Shown here: positions 1 to 4,815 of the stretch, in pieces | Position numbering within the stretch: the stretch's first letter is position 1 | Layout: each line of letters starts with the position of its first letter | Assembly (NCBI GenBank): GCA_934565425.1 | Contig: CAKTHW010000101.1 | Location: 1 to 5,474 of the forward strand | Origin: an uncultured Oscillospiraceae bacterium | Lineage (GTDB): Bacteria; Bacillota; Clostridia; Oscillospirales; Oscillospiraceae | Length of the DNA stretch: 5,474 nucleotides | Direction: 5' to 3' | Notes under the pieces: model-generated | What the model was told of the DNA's origin: nothing | What the model saw: the letters and a program-made list of their open reading frames with translations, nothing else | Databases searched by the model: none | Program-made: the position numbers and the translations under genes

Positions 1-99
1 GGTCACGTCCTCCGCGGCATAGGCGGGGGCGGCCAGGGAGAGCAGCAGCGCCAAGGTCAGCGCCAGGGCGAGCCAGGGGCGGTTGCGATATGATTTCAT
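1..99 (-). CDS. N-terminus of a secreted or membrane protein of unknown function (partial)
   Basis: Only the first 33 codons are present; the gene runs off the left edge. The translation starts MKSYRNRPW, followed by a long Ala/Leu hydrophobic core (about residues 9-25) and the signal peptidase I-type site AYA before AEDVT (cleavage after residue 28). The protein is therefore exported by Sec, or is a membrane protein with a cleaved signal. The ATG at 99 is fixed by a strong GGAGG six bases upstream (106-110). A promoter candidate lies at 163-191, and two palindromic elements lie further upstream. The mature domain is outside the window, so no function can be assigned. Certainty is high that this is a real gene start and nil about its product. 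Confidence 0.85.
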   Translation of the reverse strand, partial: MKSYRNRPWLALALTLALLLSLAAPAYAAEDVT

Positions 100-105
100 G
101 GAATT

Positions 106-110
106 CCTCC
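106..110 (-). promoter_or_regulatory. Ribosome binding site of the signal-peptide gene
   Basis: Read on the minus strand this is GGAGG, six bases before the ATG at 99-97. It is a near-perfect Shine-Dalgarno match. It decides the start of the partial gene. Confidence 0.85.
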
Positions 111-162
111 CGGTTTGATTTCTTCTCTTTTTCGATGGGCGTTTGTGCCCGTGATTGGGTTT

Positions 163-191
163 ATTATACAGGATTTTGGGAGAAAACACAA
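163..191 (-). promoter_or_regulatory. Probable sigma-A promoter of the signal-peptide gene
   Basis: On the minus strand a perfect -10 box TATAAT (168-163) follows a weak -35-like TTGTGT (191-186) at the ideal 17-bp spacing. Transcription would start near 156, leaving a leader of about 55 nt before the start codon. Only three of six -35 bases match the consensus, so the promoter may depend on an activator; the paired palindromes at 240-337 lie about 85-180 bp upstream of the predicted start. The assignment rests on consensus matching only. Confidence 0.6.
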
Positions 192-239
192 GGAAATGCA
201 CACGTATGGGGACAAAAAGTGCGCAAAAATCGGCTTTTT

Positions 240-273
240 CATATCTGTAAAGTAAAAATGATTTACAGATATG
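240..273. repeat. Palindromic element, copy 1 (possible operator)
   Basis: A perfect 12-bp inverted repeat (CATATCTGTAAA at 240-251, its complement at 262-273) has a 10-nt centre. Neither strand has a T-run directly after it, so it is not an intrinsic terminator. Inside it, 251-267 reads AGTAA-N7-TTACA, which differs at one base from the GlnR/TnrA box TGTNA-N7-TNACA known from Bacillus. It sits between the tRNA-Pro terminator and the promoter of the exported-protein gene. A second, degenerate copy starts exactly 64 bp further on. A regulator-binding site is inferred; the regulator is unknown. Confidence 0.6.
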
Positions 274-304
274 TTGCAGGGGGATGAGGCGGAAACGGGT
301 CGAA

Positions 305-337
305 ATATCTGCGAAGTAAAAACACTTTACAGAGAAA
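305..337. repeat. Palindromic element, copy 2 (degenerate)
   Basis: This 33-bp stretch matches copy 1 (241-273) at 25 of 33 positions without gaps, in the same orientation and 64 bp away. The outer arms are degraded, but the inner GTAAA-N5-TTTAC palindrome (316-330) is kept exactly, as in copy 1 (252-266). The inner part (315-331) again reads AGTAA-N7-TTACA. Conservation of the inner core with loss of the outer arms suggests that the core is what is recognised. Confidence 0.5.
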
Positions 338-345
338 AGAGCGAG

Positions 346-379
346 AAAAAACAGCACTGAACCTTTCGATTCAGTGCTG
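346..379 (-). terminator. Intrinsic terminator of the tRNA-Pro gene
   Basis: Read on the minus strand, a perfect 10-bp stem CAGCACTGAA/TTCAGTGCTG (379-370 and 361-352) with an 8-nt loop is followed at once by six T (351-346). It starts four bases after the tRNA 3' end at 384. This closes the tRNA as a single-gene transcription unit. Confidence 0.9.
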
Positions 380-383
380 CCGA

Positions 384-460
384 TGGTCGGAACGCCGGGA
401 GTCGAACCCGGGGCCTCTTGGACCCGAACCAAGCGCGATACCAAACTTCGCCACGTCCCG
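384..460 (-). tRNA. tRNA-Pro (anticodon CGG)
   Basis: The 77-nt minus-strand sequence folds as a full cloverleaf. The acceptor arm CGGGACG pairs with CGTTCCG (one G-U), followed by A73 and an encoded CCA. The D-stem is GCGA/TCGC with GG in the loop. The anticodon stem is CTTGG/CCAAG with loop TTCGGGT, giving anticodon CGG and a G at position 37, as in proline tRNAs. The variable loop has five bases, and the T-arm is CCGGG/CCCGG with loop TTCGACT. It reads codon CCG, which fits the GC-rich coding sequence. It has its own promoter and terminator. Confidence 0.96.
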
Positions 461-473
461 TTGACGGTATTTT

Positions 474-502
474 ATTATATGCCATCCCGGGAAGAAAGTC
501 AA
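474..502 (-). promoter_or_regulatory. Sigma-A promoter of tRNA-Pro
   Basis: The minus strand carries TTGACT (502-497), a 17-bp spacer and a perfect TATAAT (479-474). The predicted start is near 467, about seven bases before the mature tRNA 5' end at 460. This near-consensus strength is typical of stable-RNA genes. Confidence 0.92.
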
Positions 503-595
503 GGGAAAACGGGAGATTTTTACCGCCCACATAACCGACACCCGCCCGGCATAGCTATGGAGGAGAACGGCACGCCCGTTCCAACGACTTGAAAT

Positions 596-602
596 GAGGT
601 GG
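596..602 (+). promoter_or_regulatory. Ribosome binding site of the small membrane protein gene
   Basis: GAGGTGG lies four bases before the ATG at 607 and supports that start. No convincing promoter was found between the tRNA promoter (ending at 502) and this site, a GC-rich stretch without clear -35/-10 boxes. Confidence 0.7.
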
Positions 603-606
603 AACC

Positions 607-993
607 ATGTCCAGACCGACCCCATCCAACCCCCGCAGCCCACGCAAACGCCCCGCCGACCGCCCCCGTTCCGCCCGCTGGGTGAAGCGGGAGGGCATCC
701 GGCTGGGAGCCGCGCTGCTCATCTTCGCCCTGTGCTACGTGGGCGCCCGTTGGGTGCCTGCGGTGAAGGCCCAGGCGGAACCCTTTTTGCGGAACATCCT
801 GTCCTGCTCCTGCGACTTCGAGGAGGCCGTCCGCTGCTTCTCCACCCAGATGGAGCAGGGCGGCGGCGTCCAGGACGCCCTGGAGGACTTCTGCGTCACC
901 GCCTTCGCCGTCCAGCCCACCAGCACTTCCACCAGCCTGCAAGGGGACTACTCGCCCTTCCTCAACGCCCTGAGCTGGAACCGGACCCGGTGA
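607..993 (+). CDS. Small single-pass membrane protein, possibly a reduced SpoIVFA-like partner of the downstream protease
   Basis: The 128-residue protein has a basic, Pro/Arg-rich N-terminal tail (residues 1-30), one hydrophobic segment (about 31-48, GAALLIFALCYVGARWV) and a short C-terminal part of about 75 residues. The positive-inside rule puts the tail in the cytoplasm. The C-terminal part has four cysteines (C67, C69, C77, C96) and a predicted helical stretch (70-100). Its stop codon lies four bases before the start of the SpoIVFB-like protease, so the two are probably translationally coupled. In Bacillus, SpoIVFA precedes SpoIVFB, anchors and regulates it, and carries a degenerate LytM/M23 domain of which no trace is seen here. 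The SpoIVFA-like role is inferred from topology and position, not from recognisable homology. It could also be an unrelated membrane protein. Confidence 0.8.
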   Translation: MSRPTPSNPRSPRKRPADRPRSARWVKREGIRLGAALLIFALCYVGARWVPAVKAQAEPFLRNILSCSCDFEEAVRCFSTQMEQGGGVQDALEDFCVTAFAVQPTSTSTSLQGDYSPFLNALSWNRTR

Positions 994-997
994 CCGG

Positions 998-1633
998 ATG
1001 GGGGTAGACTGGACGCCGGAGCGGCTGCGCATCTGCCGGGTGCGGGTGACGCCGGGGTTCCTCTTCGTGGCCGCCCTGCTCCTCTACCAGAGCACCCCAT
1101 CCTTCCTGGTCACCTTCCTCCTGGCCGCCGCCCTCCACGAGGGCGGGCACCTGCTGGCGGCGCGCTGGCGTGGCGTCCCGGTGCGGGCGCTGTCCATGAC
1201 CGCCTTCGGGTGCGTGCTGGACTTCGCCGACGGGGCGCTGGTGCGGGACAGGGATCTGCTCTGCATCGCCGCCGCTGGTCCGCTCTGCAACCTGCTCTTC
1301 GCCTTGCTCTGCGTGACCCCGTGGGTGGGGCAGTGGCCCGGGGCGGCGCTGTTCGGGGCGGAGCATTTATTGCTGGCGCTGTTCAACCTGCTGCCGGTGT
1401 TCCCGCTGGACGGGGCGGTGCTCTGTGCCGGACTGCTGCGACCCAAGGTGGGGGAGCGGCGGGCGGAACAGGTGGTGCTGGCGCTGTCCGGCGGATTGGG
1501 ACTGGCGGCGGTGGGCGCTGCGTTGTGGTGGGGCGGGGACGCGGGGATGCGGCTGCTGCTGCTGGCCGGTTGGGTGGGAGGCAACTTCTTGCAAAAGGTG
1601 CCTTGTCATTCCCGCCGCTTTCCGGTAAAATAG
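998..1633 (+). CDS. Site-2 protease family (M50B) intramembrane zinc metalloprotease, SpoIVFB-like
   Basis: This 211-residue polytopic membrane protein cleaves substrates within or next to the membrane. The zinc motif HEGGH is at residues 47-51 (ligands H47 and H51, catalytic E48), at the end of a hydrophobic segment. The third ligand is D138 in NLLPVFPLDG (130-139), the hallmark of the family, and AGPLCN (93-98) is another conserved segment. Further hydrophobic stretches lie at about 20-45, 87-107, 118-134, 155-172 and 178-192. Bacillus SpoIVFB, which activates pro-sigma-K in the mother cell, is nearly 290 residues with a C-terminal CBS domain; this protein lacks the CBS domain. The gene is coupled to the preceding membrane protein by a 4-base gap and has only a weak RBS-like GGTGA at 989-993. 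SpoIVFB function is plausible from family and context; another substrate is possible. Confidence 0.92.
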   Translation: MGVDWTPERLRICRVRVTPGFLFVAALLLYQSTPSFLVTFLLAAALHEGGHLLAARWRGVPVRALSMTAFGCVLDFADGALVRDRDLLCIAAAGPLCNLLFALLCVTPWVGQWPGAALFGAEHLLLALFNLLPVFPLDGAVLCAGLLRPKVGERRAEQVVLALSGGLGLAAVGAALWWGGDAGMRLLLLAGWVGGNFLQKVPCHSRRFPVK

Positions 1634-1681
1634 TAACCATCTGAAAGAAAGCGGTGCCGTGAGAGGAGTACACGGCGCGAT

Positions 1682-1685
1682 AGGA
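1682..1685 (+). promoter_or_regulatory. Ribosome binding site choosing the ATG of the radical SAM gene
   Basis: AGGA lies nine bases before the ATG at 1695. An in-frame GTG at 1659 would add 12 residues, but only a poor AAAG-like sequence precedes it, and the family normally begins with the MID..LE segment. The ATG is preferred. Confidence 0.55.
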
Positions 1686-1694
1686 CGAACCATC

Positions 1695-3545
1695 ATGATT
1701 GACGCAAAGCTAGAGCGCATTTTGTTGCGCGTACAGAAACCCGCCCGCTACACCGGCGGGGAATACAACGAGATCATCAAGGACAAGGCGACGGTGGACG
1801 TGCGCTTCGCCATGTGCTTCCCGGACACTTACGAAATTGGCATGTCCAACCTGGGACTGCGCATCCTCTACGGCTCCATGAACGAAGCCGACGGCGTCTG
1901 GTGCGAGCGCGCCTTCGCCCCCTGGGGGGACATGGAGGAGGAGATGCGCAAGGCGGACATCCCTCTCTACGCCCTGGAGAGCGGCGACAGCCTGAAGGAG
2001 TTTGATTTTGTCGGCTTCTCCCTGGGCTATGAGATGGCCTACACCAACGTGCTGAATATGCTGGACCTAGCCCACATCCCCCTCCACAGCGACCAGCGGG
2101 GCGAAGAGGACCCCATCATCGTGGCCGGCGGCACCTGCGTGTACAACGGGGAGCCGTTGGCGGATTTCATCGACATCTTCTCCCTGGGCGAAGGGGAGGA
2201 CGTGACGCTGGAGATGATCGACCTGTACCGGAAGGGGAAACAGGAAGGCTGGAGCCGGGCGGAGTTCCTGCAGCACGCCGCCCAGGTGCCCGGTCTGTAC
2301 GTGCCCAGCCTGTATGAGGTGACCTACCACGAGGACGGCACCGTCCAGGCCATCACCCCCACCCACGGCGCGCCGGAGCACATCCGCAAGCGCATCGTGG
2401 CCGACCTGGACAAGTCCTTTTTCCCCGTCAAGACCATCATCCCCTCCACCGACATCGTCCACGACCGGGTGATGCTGGAGGTGTTCCGGGGCTGTATCCG
2501 GGGCTGTCGGTTCTGCCAGGCCGGGTACTGCTACCGTCCGGTGCGGCCCCGGAGCGTGGACCTGCTGGTGAAGCAGGGCATCGAATCCTGCAAAGACTCC
2601 GGCTACCAGGAGATGACCCTCTCCAGCCTGTCCACCAGCGACTACCGCCCCCTGACCGAGTTGTGCGACGGCCTGCTGGAATACTGCGACCCCCGCAACA
2701 TCAACATCAACCTGCCCTCCCTCCGGGCGGACGGGTTTTCCATGAGCATCATGCAGCGCCTCCAGCGAGTGCGCAAGACCAGCATCACCTTTGCCCCGGA
2801 AGCGGGCACCCAGCGGATGCGGGACACCATCAACAAGAACGTGAAGGAAGAAGACCTGCTCCAATCCTGCCGCACCGCCTTCGAGGGCGGCTGCAACGCG
2901 GTGAAGCTGTACTTCATGCTGGGTCTGCCCACCGAGACCGACGAGGACGTCATCGGTATCGCCCAGTTGGCGGAGAAGGTGTACTGGACGTGGAAGAGCT
3001 ACGCCGTCAACAAGAGCCGCGGCTTGCGCATTACCGTCTCCACCTCCTTCTTCGTGCCCAAGCCCTTCACGCCCTTCCAGTGGGAGGCGCAGATCACGCG
3101 GGAAGAGTACCACCGGCGGGTGGACTTGCTGCGCAACTCCATCAAGAACAAATCCATCCAGTACAACTGGCACGAGATGGAGACCAGCTACATCGAAGCG
3201 GTGTTGGCCCGCGGCGACCGGCGGCTGGGGAAGCTGCTGGAGACCGTGTGGCGCAAGGGCGCCCGGCTGGACTCCTGGAGCGAGTATTTCGACTTCCAGC
3301 GCTGGATGGAAGCCTTTGCCGAGACCGGCATCGACCCGGATTTCTACGCCCTGCGGGAGCGCCCCAAGGACGAGCTGCTGCCTTGGAGCATGATCGACAT
3401 CGGCGTCCATCCCGAATACCTGTGGCGGGAGCGGGAGCAGGCGTATCGCTCGGTCATCACGCCGGACTGTCGGGTGAAGTGCATGGGCTGCGGTGCCAAC
3501 TGTCTGCTGCCGGACGGCGTGTTCTGTGACGAAGATCGGAGGTAA
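1695..3545 (+). CDS. Radical SAM protein, TIGR03960 family (function unknown)
   Basis: The product has 616 residues. The N-terminal region (about 1-240) is a B12-binding-like Radical_SAM_N2 domain, with QKPARYTGGEYN (14-25) and FPDTYEIGMSNLG (42-54). It lacks the DxHxxG cobalamin-ligand motif, so cobalamin binding is doubtful. The radical SAM core follows, with the 4Fe-4S motif CIRGCRFC (C267, C271, C274), which would cleave S-adenosylmethionine to a 5'-deoxyadenosyl radical. The C-terminus has five more cysteines (C592, C596, C599, C603, C611), suggesting a second metal or Fe-S site. The substrate is unknown for the whole family. The DUF2344 partner gene starts six bases after the stop codon, and its RBS overlaps that stop. 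A 61-base gap without a terminator separates this gene from the protease, so co-transcription is possible. Family assignment is confident; the start is less so (GTG 1659 is the alternative). Confidence 0.93.
   Translation: MIDAKLERILLRVQKPARYTGGEYNEIIKDKATVDVRFAMCFPDTYEIGMSNLGLRILYGSMNEADGVWCERAFAPWGDMEEEMRKADIPLYALESGDSLKEFDFVGFSLGYEMAYTNVLNMLDLAHIPLHSDQRGEEDPIIVAGGTCVYNGEPLADFIDIFSLGEGEDVTLEMIDLYRKGKQEGWSRAEFLQHAAQVPGLYVPSLYEVTYHEDGTVQAITPTHGAPEHIRKRIVADLDKSFFPVKTIIPSTDIVHDRVMLEVFRGCIRGCRFCQAGYCYRPVRPRSVDLLVKQGIESCKDSGYQEMTLSSLSTSDYRPLTELCDGLLEYCDPRNININLPSLRADGFSMSIMQRLQRVRKTSITFAPEAGTQRMRDTINKNVKEEDLLQSCRTAFEGGCNAVKLYFMLGLPTETDEDVIGIAQLAEKVYWTWKSYAVNKSRGLRITVSTSFFVPKPFTPFQWEAQITREEYHRRVDLLRNSIKNKSIQYNWHEMETSYIEAVLARGDRRLGKLLETVWRKGARLDSWSEYFDFQRWMEAFAETGIDPDFYALRERPKDELLPWSMIDIGVHPEYLWREREQAYRSVITPDCRVKCMGCGANCLLPDGVFCDEDRR
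3538..3543 (+). promoter_or_regulatory. Ribosome binding site of the DUF2344 gene
   Basis: GGAGGT is embedded in the last codons of the radical SAM gene and overlaps its TAA stop (3543-3545). It lies eight bases before the ATG at 3552. The arrangement implies translational coupling of the two genes. Confidence 0.85.
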
Positions 3546-3551
3546 TCAAAC

Positions 3552-4226
3552 ATGGCAAAACCCAAACATCGTCTCCGCTTCACCAAGAGTGGACGCGCCT
3601 GCTATATCTCCCACCTGGACCTGATGGCTACCTTCCAGCGGGTGTTCACCCGTGCCGAAGTGCCCATCTGGCAGACCCAGGGGTTCAACAAGCACGCCTA
3701 TGTCTCCATCGCCCTGCCCCTGTCGGTGGGCTATTCCAGCGACTGCGAGCTGTTGGAGTTCACATTAAATGAGGGCATGGCGCCGGAAGAGGTGCCCGCC
3801 CACATGAACGAGACCATGCCGGAGGGCATCCACGTGGTAGAATGCTACCCCATCGAGACGCCCCTGAAACGGCTGGCGGAGATCGACTGGACGCTGGTGA
3901 TGGAGTACGACAACGGCGTGCCGGAGCACGCAGTAGCGGAAATTCAGGCGCTGCTGGGGCAGGAGAGCCTGGTCATCCAGAAGAAGTCCAAAAAGTCCAA
4001 GAAGGGCTATACGGAAATCGACCTGATCCCCATGATCCACCTGTGGGAGATGACGGCGGAGGAGGGACGCATCACCGTCCATGCCCGACTCATGGCGCAG
4101 AATCCGGGGCTGAACCCGTCCATTGTCATTGACACCATCCGGAACCTGCGGCCGGACGCTGCGCCGGATTTTGTCCGCTATCACCGGAACGAGATCTACG
4201 ATGGGGAAGGGAAAGTTTTTCGGTGA
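3552..4226 (+). CDS. Radical SAM-linked protein, TIGR03936 / DUF2344 family
   Basis: The 224-residue soluble protein begins with the family signature: FTKSGRACYISHLDL (10-24), then a basic helix, then GFNKHAYVSIALPLSVGYSS (44-63) and an acidic ELLEF. A lysine-rich segment (K144-K151, KKSKKSKKG) precedes the TEIDL element in the second half and could contact nucleic acid, though this is inference. There is no signal peptide or membrane segment. The family is found next to, or fused with, TIGR03960 radical SAM proteins, and in many clostridia the pair sits beside rng, rplU, rpmA and obg. Here it sits before rplS instead. The biochemical role is unknown; a partner or substrate-recognition subunit is the simplest reading. 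The start is secured by the GGAGGT. Confidence 0.93.
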   Translation: MAKPKHRLRFTKSGRACYISHLDLMATFQRVFTRAEVPIWQTQGFNKHAYVSIALPLSVGYSSDCELLEFTLNEGMAPEEVPAHMNETMPEGIHVVECYPIETPLKRLAEIDWTLVMEYDNGVPEHAVAEIQALLGQESLVIQKKSKKSKKGYTEIDLIPMIHLWEMTAEEGRITVHARLMAQNPGLNPSIVIDTIRNLRPDAAPDFVRYHRNEIYDGEGKVFR

Positions 4227-4232
4227 AAATGG

Positions 4233-4261
4233 TTGCAATCGGGTCGGAAATGTGGTATGCT
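4233..4261 (+). promoter_or_regulatory. Extended -10 promoter for rplS
   Basis: TTGCAA (4233-4238), a 17-bp spacer and TATGCT (4256-4261) preceded by TG-N (4253-4255) form a good sigma-A promoter. It begins seven bases after the DUF2344 stop codon. Transcription should start near 4268, giving a leader of about 100 nt. This uncouples rplS from the radical SAM genes. Confidence 0.82.
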
Positions 4262-4353
4262 AGACCAGTTGAATAAAGGGTGGTCCTCTGGGATTGCCGT
4301 CCGCAACACCATAGGACGGGCTCAACTTTGCCTAATGACCATCTATAAAAAAC
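4262..4353 (+). ncRNA. Structured rplS 5' leader (candidate L19 autoregulatory leader)
   Basis: The leader can form a central stem CCGTCC (4297-4302) with GGACGG (4314-4319) around an 11-nt loop. It can also form a longer-range helix AGTTGA (4267-4272) with TCAACT (4322-4327). GGTGGTC (4279-4285) can pair with GACCATC (4337-4343) with one G-U, and TGGTC within it (4281-4285) can instead pair with GACCA (4263-4267). The last two are mutually exclusive, and the GGTGGTC/GACCATC helix would cross the AGTTGA helix as a pseudoknot. Firmicute rplS genes are known to carry an L19 leader (Rfam L19_leader) used for autogenous control. Match to that family is inferred from position and folding, not from a covariance search. 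If transcription starts at 4268, the outermost bases 4262-4267 are not in the RNA and the GACCA helix is lost. Confidence 0.5.
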
Positions 4354-4359
4354 AGGAGG
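4354..4359 (+). promoter_or_regulatory. Ribosome binding site of rplS
   Basis: AGGAGG lies seven bases before the ATG at 4367, an ideal Shine-Dalgarno for a highly expressed gene. It lies 11 bases after the proposed leader helix at 4337-4343. Confidence 0.9.
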
Positions 4360-4366
4360 AACATCC

Positions 4367-4714
4367 ATGAAAACCGATCTGATCAAAGTTCTGAACGACC
4401 AGAACGTCAAGGCAGAAGCACCCGTCATCCGCATCGGTGACACCGTCCGCGTCCACATCAAGATCAAGGAAGGCGCAAAAGAGCGTATCCAGATCTTCGA
4501 AGGCACTGTCATCGCCAAGAAGCACGGCGGCGTCAACGAAACCTTCACCGTCCGCCGTATCTCCTATGGCGTCGGCGTGGAAAAGGTCTTCCCCGTGCAT
4601 TCCCCCAACGTGGTCCAGGTGGAAACCGTCCGCAAGGGCAAGGTGCGTCGTGCAAAGCTGTACTACCTGCGTGGCCGTGTTGGCAAGGCTGCAAAGGTCA
4701 AGACCAAGCTGTAA
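4367..4714 (+). CDS. rplS: 50S ribosomal protein L19
   Basis: The 115-residue product matches the usual Firmicute L19 length. Recognisable family segments are [20 protein letters not shown] (22-41), the FEGTVIAKK strand, [23 protein letters not shown] (from about residue 58) and [19 protein letters not shown] near the C-terminus. L19 binds 23S rRNA near the interface with the 30S subunit. The gene is a single transcription unit with its own promoter, leader and terminator. In Bacillus it follows rpsP-rimM-trmD and precedes ylqF; here the downstream neighbour is conserved but the upstream one is not. Confidence 0.98.
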   Translation: MKTDLIKVLNDQNVKAEAPVIRIGDTVRVHIKIKEGAKERIQIFEGTVIAKKHGGVNETFTVRRISYGVGVEKVFPVHSPNVVQVETVRKGKVRRAKLYYLRGRVGKAAKVKTKL

Positions 4715-4731
4715 TTTCTCTTGTGCAATCG

Positions 4732-4759
4732 AAAGGAGCGGGCAACCCGCTCCTTTTTT
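4732..4759 (+). terminator. Intrinsic terminator of rplS
   Basis: An 8-bp GC-rich stem GGAGCGGG/CCCGCTCC (4735-4742 and 4746-4753) with a 3-nt loop is followed by six T (4754-4759). Three upstream A (4732-4734) could extend the stem. It begins 17 bases after the rplS stop codon. Any rbgA expression must come from read-through or from a promoter not recognised in the 56 bases that follow. Confidence 0.93.
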
Positions 4760-4804
4760 GCTATCAACCGATAAACAAACGTCGTTTTTTCGATAGAACC
4801 CAAC

Positions 4805-4810
4805 GGGAGG
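4805..4810 (+). promoter_or_regulatory. Ribosome binding site of rbgA
   Basis: GGGAGG lies five bases before the ATG at 4816 and settles the start, in agreement with the conserved MN.QW.PGHM N-terminus. Confidence 0.85.
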
Positions 4811-4815
4811 TGCCT

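Noticed and set aside
137..150. Short hairpin GGGC/GCCC in the leader of the minus-strand gene
   Set aside because: Only four GC pairs plus weak extensions; too small to argue for a riboswitch or attenuator.
240..273. Palindrome read as an intrinsic terminator
   Set aside because: The stem is AT-rich and no T-run follows directly on either strand. The tRNA already has a good terminator at 346-379.
90..287. 65-codon plus-strand frame across the intergenic region
   Set aside because: It overlaps the RBS and promoter of the minus-strand gene and the palindrome, has no RBS, and has an unprotein-like composition.
557..592. 11-codon upstream open frame (MEENGTPVPTT) before the membrane protein gene
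   Set aside because: There is no RBS and no sign of a leader-peptide attenuator; chance is the simpler explanation.
594..1007. Overlapping plus-strand frame of 137 codons over the small membrane protein
   Set aside because: It has no good RBS and an Arg/Pro-rich translation. The 607 frame has an RBS, a membrane segment and coupling to the protease.
1659..1694. GTG start adding 12 residues to the radical SAM protein
   Set aside because: It has a weak upstream RBS, and the family N-terminus aligns with the ATG at 1695, which has AGGA at suitable distance. It remains an alternative.
2067..3410. 447-codon open frame on the minus strand
   Set aside because: It lies wholly antisense to the radical SAM gene, which has clear conserved motifs. 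Its His/Gly/Val-rich translation is typical of the shadow of a GC-rich gene.
2663..3529. 288-codon plus-strand frame inside the radical SAM gene
   Set aside because: An Ala/Arg/Pro/His-rich out-of-frame product with no motif; a GC-driven shadow.
4761..4796. Inverted CTATC/GATAG and AAAC/GTTT repeats between the rplS terminator and rbgA
   Set aside because: The stems are only four or five bases with poor geometry. No convincing second terminator, riboswitch or promoter could be supported.
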